Positions 35,676 to 37,273 of a DNA stretch of 37,273 bases are shown here, piece by piece. The DNA is from Stramenopiles sp. TOSAG23-2 (Eukaryota; Sar), in the NCBI GenBank assembly GCA_900128395.1, contig LT649320.1:1-37273 (forward strand), read 5' to 3'. Below the pieces are notes generated by a model that did no database searches, was not told the origin of the DNA, and worked only from the letters and a program-made list of their open reading frames with translations. Each line of letters begins with the position of its first letter. Positions within the stretch are counted from its first letter, which is position 1. The position numbers and the translations under genes were made by a program.

Positions 35676-37273
35676 TTACTGTCCATCACCGAACCAACAC
35701 AATCGTACAATTATTTGATTATTGCCATCTTGAATTGTGCTAATATTATTTGGACAACCAAGGTATTCCCCTGATTCTTGATTAACACTAATTACTGGAA
35801 TATGAATTTCTTTTTCTAGGGGATCGCCAACATTCATCTTTGCACGCACCGGTAAGTCTGCTTTTCCATCTTTTTTTTGACAACAAAATATTAACATCTT
35901 AGCTCCAGCTTGGCAAGCCTCATATGCAATTGTGCCGAAACTAGTTGATTCTGGAAACCCAGCTGCCGGCCTGCTTACCAAAAGTGCTTTCCCCATGCTC
36001 GTTGATGAGTCAATTTTTGGTACGCCGTTTATATCAGTTACACATATAACTGGCAAATGCATTGATGAATAATTAGACTGCTTTCCAAACTTTGCTCGTT
36101 TACAATCCATCATGTTGCAACTTTGTTCTACGTTTAATTTCTCATCAATAATCCTGCCCTCAATTTTTAAACGAGGTCTTTGTACAACGGCAATGGAAAA
36201 CATTGGCGCACTTCCTATCTTCAAAACATATTGACCAGCTAAGTCTGGATATGGATATGCAGGGTTATGGTCAGTTGCGCCTGGTATTCTACCCCATGAA
36301 AATACTTGCCCACTACTAGTCAACGCAGTTGTATGCATTTTACCACACACCACGTCTTTGATATACAATTGTACATTTTCTAAATATTTATTGTTTTCCT
36401 TACTATTTGTACTTCCAATAAGGAAATCATCCCTCAAAACCACTTCAACTGGTTCAGCGATAAACGCACGGGAGGAAGATAAACTGAAAAATATTTTTGA
36501 TAAATTTTCATCAACATCCACATTGTTACTGTTTTCATCGATGCCATTATTTAAACTATTGGACGTTACCTGGCCATACTGATTACGACCCCACATAAAC
36601 AATTTTCCATCATCAAACAATGCAGCAAAATGTCTTCCTCCATTAGCAACTTTAATGCACTTTGCCTTTACCCTTTTTGCACTTTCTGGAAATTTTACCC
36701 GCTTGAAAATTGACTTTGATGCTCCATCATCACTGAACGTAATTTGCGTTGTTCCATCATCATTCCCGCTTGAATAAATTCTACCATCGTTAGTCAAAGC
36801 CAGTATGGATCGTTCGCCACATGCTACTTGTTTCATGTTGTTTATTAATTTATTGTACGAGCTTCTTTCTACAGTATCGTCCCCATCATTGCTTATGTTG
36901 TTGTCAGTATTGTTTGCTGACAATATTGTATACATACTTCCTCTACGTTTCAAGGCAGAAACAGGTTCGGCAATACCATCGCGTACACCACGGTGATTCA
37001 TCACACTATCCTCGTCTTTCTTTTTAAAAGCTAATTCTTGTTTCATTTTGGCACTAAGCTCAACATCATGTACTTCGCCCTCTGCATCATTTTTCCATAA
37101 GTAGACACCCAATTTTCCTTTGTCCTTCGAACTTTTTGATTCATGTGCAATTGCCATATTTCCCTGTCCTTGACAACAAAATAAATCTTTGTCTAACACA
37201 TTTAACAATGGGATAGGATGAAAATATTGGCTACCACCAAAATTATATAACTTATATCTTGTTTTCCGATTTG
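35676..37273 (-). CDS. RCC1-repeat protein with C-terminal PA-like domain (5' end beyond window)
   Basis: The frame stays open from the stop at 35676 to the right edge, at least 530 codons. No ATG lies at the apparent start near 37208, which is a TTG, so the N terminus is outside. Visible residues begin ...KLYNFGGSQYFHPIP. RCC1-type beta-propeller blades are recognisable in VACGERSILALTNDGRIYSS, VANGGRHFAALFDDGKLFMW with GRNQYGQV, and VVCGKMHTTALTSSGQVFSW, separated by Asn/Asp/Ser-rich insertions. The last ~150 residues resemble a protease-associated (PA) domain: a KALLVSRPAAGFPES stretch, then TIAYEACQAGAKMLIFCCQK and IPVISVNQESGEYL. RCC1 plus PA is not a combination I recognise. A binding or scaffold role, possibly luminal, is inferred. 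Confidence 0.8.
   Translation of the reverse strand, partial: NRKTRYKLYNFGGSQYFHPIPLLNVLDKDLFCCQGQGNMAIAHESKSSKDKGKLGVYLWKNDAEGEVHDVELSAKMKQELAFKKKDEDSVMNHRGVRDGIAEPVSALKRRGSMYTILSANNTDNNISNDGDDTVERSSYNKLINNMKQVACGERSILALTNDGRIYSSGNDDGTTQITFSDDGASKSIFKRVKFPESAKRVKAKCIKVANGGRHFAALFDDGKLFMWGRNQYGQVTSNSLNNGIDENSNNVDVDENLSKIFFSLSSSRAFIAEPVEVVLRDDFLIGSTNSKENNKYLENVQLYIKDVVCGKMHTTALTSSGQVFSWGRIPGATDHNPAYPYPDLAGQYVLKIGSAPMFSIAVVQRPRLKIEGRIIDEKLNVEQSCNMMDCKRAKFGKQSNYSSMHLPVICVTDINGVPKIDSSTSMGKALLVSRPAAGFPESTSFGTIAYEACQAGAKMLIFCCQKKDGKADLPVRAKMNVGDPLEKEIHIPVISVNQESGEYLGCPNNISTIQDGNNQIIVRLCWFGDGQ

Overview
The window is nuclear DNA from a ciliated or flagellated single-celled eukaryote. The genome is AT-rich, with A/T tracts and TA/CATA microsatellites between genes, Asn/Lys/Gln-rich low-complexity stretches in proteins, the standard genetic code and few introns. 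Only two spliceosomal introns are convincing; both are GT-AG with a yeast-like CTAAC branch site. Eukaryotic markers include proteasome subunit alpha type 1, mitochondrial ATP synthase subunit d, an RNF10-type RING ligase, a two-CNB AGC kinase and a GDP-mannose-type transporter. Ciliary candidates are a lebercilin-like protein with IQ motifs, an outer-dynein-arm docking-complex-like coiled coil, a MORN-repeat protein and a small MGAC-type acylation-motif protein. A stramenopile or another flagellated protist would fit, but I cannot place the lineage from sequence alone.

Layout. 1-223 is the window edge, with a doubtful ORF tail. Then come twenty protein genes: cyclic-nucleotide-dependent kinase (+), secreted frizzled-like protein (-), ATP synthase d (+, two exons), PSMA1 (-), abundant-looking secreted protein (+), Asp/Asn hydroxylase-like protein (-), MFS-like transporter (+), Cys-rich secreted/anchored protein (-), ankyrin protein (+), lebercilin-like/IQ protein (-), MGAC acyl-motif protein (+), coiled-coil/PDZ protein (-), small unknown (+), small unknown (-, overlapping the previous one), membrane protein with a PAM2-like motif (+), RNF10-like E3 (-), MORN protein (+), ODA docking-like protein (-), GDP-mannose-type transporter (+, two exons), RCC1/PA-like protein (-, running off the right edge).

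The most striking signal is architectural. All twenty genes alternate strand without exception, giving 10 convergent and 9 divergent junctions. Divergent (shared upstream) intervals are on average about twice as long as convergent (shared 3') ones and tend to carry islands of higher-GC simple repeats, including a nested 11-bp/72-bp minisatellite at 6951-7347. Convergent intervals carry short perfect inverted repeats (TACGAA- and TATGATAT-type) and three copies of a dispersed repeat, one interrupted by an assembly gap (12655-12749). This looks like a genome built of bidirectional-promoter pairs separated by convergent terminator regions.

Functionally the genes are not one pathway. There is a loose ciliary theme (15971-19518 and 29291-33138), a possible translation/mRNA pair (PAM2-motif membrane protein next to the ribosome-linked RNF10 family member), and unrelated housekeeping genes.
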